Assembly: GCA_027009605.1 (NCBI GenBank)
Contig: JALVCY010000592.1
Coordinates: 1 to 7,723 of the forward strand
Origin: Saprospiraceae bacterium
GTDB taxonomy: Bacteria > Bacteroidota > Bacteroidia > Chitinophagales > Saprospiraceae
Direction of reading: 5' to 3'
DNA length: 7,723 bases
Shown here: one piece after another, positions 6,222 to 7,723 of the stretch
Numbering within the stretch: the first letter of the stretch is position 1
Layout: each line of letters begins with the position of its first letter
Position numbers and translations under genes: made by a program
Notes under the pieces: model-generated
What the model saw: the letters and a program-made list of their open reading frames with translations, nothing else
Told to the model about the DNA's origin: nothing
The model's database searches: none

Positions 6222-6553
6222 GTAAAATGATTGTTATGGGCTACTTTTCACCCAAATAGCAGAGTTTTTGCCCCCCAAAAAATAGGATTGCTCAAGTCTC
6301 ACTACACGTAAAACCTGCTATTATTGAAGTTTTTGGGAGCTTATGAAAAAAAATGCTGTGTTGTATGGCTCTTGTTTTCGACCTGTATTTCCCGGAGAGA
6401 CCATCCATTTTTTTTTATAAACCATTGACTCTTAACGATTTACATTTCACCAAGATTAGAATTGAGTAGCCCCTACACCCAAAAACCAATACACCGATAT
6501 ACCCAAACTTAAGGATGGTGAGCCATATCATCATTATTACTCCCATTTTATCT

Positions 6554-6561
6554 TATTTTTG
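6554..6561 (+). promoter_or_regulatory. folD promoter, -7 element
   Basis: TATTTTTG is a full match to the Bacteroidota -7 pattern TAnnTTTG. It ends 15 bases before the folD ATG at 6577, giving a predicted leader of about 8-11 bases, similar to dnaG. No convincing -33 element is visible. The position helps fix the start codon, because the upstream in-frame TTG at 6559 lies inside this element and would not be transcribed. Confidence 0.6.
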
Positions 6562-6576
6562 CCCAAAACACGGATT

Positions 6577-7461
6577 ATGAAAATCATTGATGGTAAAGGA
6601 TTAGCCAACCGGCTCAAAGATGACTTGCGTCAAAAAACGGATCAATTGGCGGCTGAAGGTCATCGCCGTCCACACTTAGCGGCAATTTTGGTGGGCAATA
6701 ACCCGGCTAGTGAGTCTTATGTACGCAATAAGGTGCGCTCTTGTGAGCAAGCCGGCTTTGAATCGACCTTAATCCGTCGCCCGGCGGATGTACCGGAAGC
6801 GGAATTGCTGAGCATCATAGACGACTTGAACCAAAATCCCGCCATAGACGGTTATATCGTACAATTACCTTTGCCGGATCACATTGATGAACAAAAACTG
6901 CTCTTGGCAATTCATCCGGACAAGGATGTGGACGGTTTTCACCCCATGAATTTTGGCAAGATGGCACAGGGTATGGACTCTTTTTTACCGGCTACACCTT
7001 ACGGTATTTTATTGATGCTGGAGCATTATGGTATCGAAACTTCGGGCAAAGAAGTGGTCGTCATCGGTCGCAGTAATATCGTAGGCACACCGATGAGCAT
7101 TTTGCTTTCGCGAAAAAGCAATCCCGGCAATGCCACCGTTACCTTGGTGCATAGTCGGACTCAAGATTTAAAGGCGCACACTCTCCGGGCCGACATCATC
7201 ATTGCCGCCATCGGCATCCCGGAATTTCTAAAGCCTGACATGGTTAAAGATGGAGCGGTTATCATTGATGTGGGTATCAACCGGGTTGATGATGCTTCCC
7301 GCAAACGGGGATATAGATTGGTTGGAGACGTTGATTTTGAAGGGCTTGCGCCAAAAGTTTCCTTCATGACTCCCGTCCCCGGCGGCGTAGGCCCCATGAC
7401 GGTACTCGGTCTGATGATGAATACCATGAAGGCTTACAAGCGTAACGGTGTAACGGTATAA
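6577..7461 (+). CDS. folD: Bifunctional methylenetetrahydrofolate dehydrogenase / methenyltetrahydrofolate cyclohydrolase FolD
   Basis: FolD is a cytoplasmic enzyme that oxidises 5,10-methylene-THF to methenyl-THF with NAD(P)+ and hydrolyses that to 10-formyl-THF, feeding purine and formyl-Met-tRNA synthesis. The 294-residue product is of normal family length. The active-site motif SYVRNKVRSCEQAG gives Y48 and K52 (E. coli Y50 and K54). VQLPLP (95-100) carries Q96, and PDKDVDGFHP (114-123) carries the conserved aspartate D119. The cofactor motif VVIGRSNIVGTP is at 161-172 and the signature PVPGGVGPMT at 266-275. The ATG at 6577 begins MKIIDGK, as is typical of the family; a longer TTG start is unlikely because it overlaps the promoter. 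Oddly, the last residues (NGVTV, 290-294) and the stop are encoded by the first units of an 8-bp tandem repeat. All catalytic residues are intact. Confidence 0.97.
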   Translation: MKIIDGKGLANRLKDDLRQKTDQLAAEGHRRPHLAAILVGNNPASESYVRNKVRSCEQAGFESTLIRRPADVPEAELLSIIDDLNQNPAIDGYIVQLPLPDHIDEQKLLLAIHPDKDVDGFHPMNFGKMAQGMDSFLPATPYGILLMLEHYGIETSGKEVVVIGRSNIVGTPMSILLSRKSNPGNATVTLVHSRTQDLKAHTLRADIIIAAIGIPEFLKPDMVKDGAVIIDVGINRVDDASRKRGYRLVGDVDFEGLAPKVSFMTPVPGGVGPMTVLGLMMNTMKAYKRNGVTV

Positions 7462-7537
7462 CGGTGTAACGGTGTAACGGTATAACGGTATAACGGTGTA
7501 ACGGTATAACGGTGTAACGGTATAACGGTGTAACGGG
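7443..7537 (+). repeat. 8-bp tandem array TAACGGTR, 11 full copies plus a partial
   Basis: Eleven uninterrupted octamers run from 7443 to 7530, followed by TAACGGG. The only variation is the last base, in the order G A G G A A G A G A G. The array begins within folD: the first two units encode its last residues and the third unit opens with the TAA stop. Because eight is not a multiple of three, any frame entering the array meets TAA within three units, so changes in copy number leave the FolD C-terminus essentially unchanged. Strand slippage is the likely origin. Confidence 0.95.
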
Positions 7538-7723
7538 AAGGCAGGAAAGAGATCTTACTCCTTGAACGCCGTTAAAGGTAAAAGGTAAAAGGTGAAGGGT
7601 GAAGGGTGAAGGGTCAAAGGTGAAGGCAGCAAAGAAATCTTACTCCTTGAACGCCGTTAAAGGTGAAGGGTGAAGGGTGAAGGGTCAAAGGTGAAGGCAG
7701 GAAAGAGATCTTACTCCTTGAAC
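7538..7723 (+). repeat. Compound tandem repeat: 36-bp spacer plus 7-bp units, running off the window
   Basis: A conserved 36-bp spacer (AAGGCAG...GAACGCCGTT) starts at 7538 and 7623 and, truncated by the window end, at 7694. Between spacers lie heptamers of the AAAGGTG/AAGGGTG type: seven at 7574-7622 and five at 7659-7693. The two periods are therefore 85 and 71 bp, differing by exactly two heptamers. The spacer copies differ at two positions (7545/7630 and 7551/7636). The array is non-coding and its full length cannot be seen. Confidence 0.9.

Larger units (their letters stand above)
6055..6576. other. 522-bp divergent intergenic region between the receptor gene and folD
   Basis: This AT-rich region must hold the promoters of both divergent genes. 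The folD -7 element is clear and the receptor promoter is weak. An AT-rich inverted repeat lies at 6198-6221. A 25-codon frame at 6343-6420 begins MKK but has no family resemblance and low-complexity ends, so it is not called. I see no RNA gene, riboswitch or mobile element. Confidence 0.6.

Noticed and set aside
6365..6418. Possible terminator: ATGGCTC and GAGACCAT arms before a T run
   Set aside because: The stem is short and bulged with a loop of over 20 bases, and no rightward gene lies upstream to terminate.
6343..6420. 25-codon frame beginning MKK in the receptor-folD gap
   Set aside because: The A and T homopolymers create both ends. There is no good promoter and no family resemblance.
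7538..7723. CRISPR-like repeat/spacer alternation
   Set aside because: Both the 36-bp segments and the heptamers between them are repeated, so there are no unique spacers.

Overview
The window looks like a chromosomal segment of a member of the phylum Bacteroidota (Bacteroidetes). Two genes have a -7 promoter element of the phylum's TAnnTTTG type a few bases before the start codon. Shine-Dalgarno sequences are absent. The largest gene is an outer-membrane TonB-dependent receptor with the N-terminal carboxypeptidase-like domain typical of this phylum. I cannot name the genus.

There are three convincing protein genes. Leftward at 228-2252 is dnaG (DNA primase). Leftward at 3136-6054 is a 972-residue TonB-dependent receptor, closed by a strong hairpin terminator at 3081-3121. 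Rightward at 6577-7461 is folD (methylene-THF dehydrogenase/cyclohydrolase), divergent from the receptor across 522 bp. They do not form an operon or a shared pathway: one is replication, one is outer-membrane uptake, one is one-carbon metabolism. Other open frames of 60-155 codons are shadows of these genes.

The unusual content is between and after the genes. The 883 bp between the receptor and dnaG hold a palindromic cluster upstream of dnaG, a 111-bp segment bounded by 11-bp inverted repeats, and a tandem duplication with an exact 200-bp period (about 2.2 copies). Each 200-bp unit carries several perfect hairpins whose arms are always separated by two bases, an architecture like REP elements. 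Downstream of folD, an 8-bp tandem array (TAACGGTR) begins inside the gene's last codons and supplies its stop. It is followed at once by a compound repeat of 7-bp units and a 36-bp spacer that runs off the window end. The motif TAACGGGAA links the folD-side repeats to the inverted repeats near dnaG.

I found no CRISPR array, tRNA, rRNA, transposase, phage gene or defence system. The candidate novelty is the family of intergenic repeats, not a new protein system.
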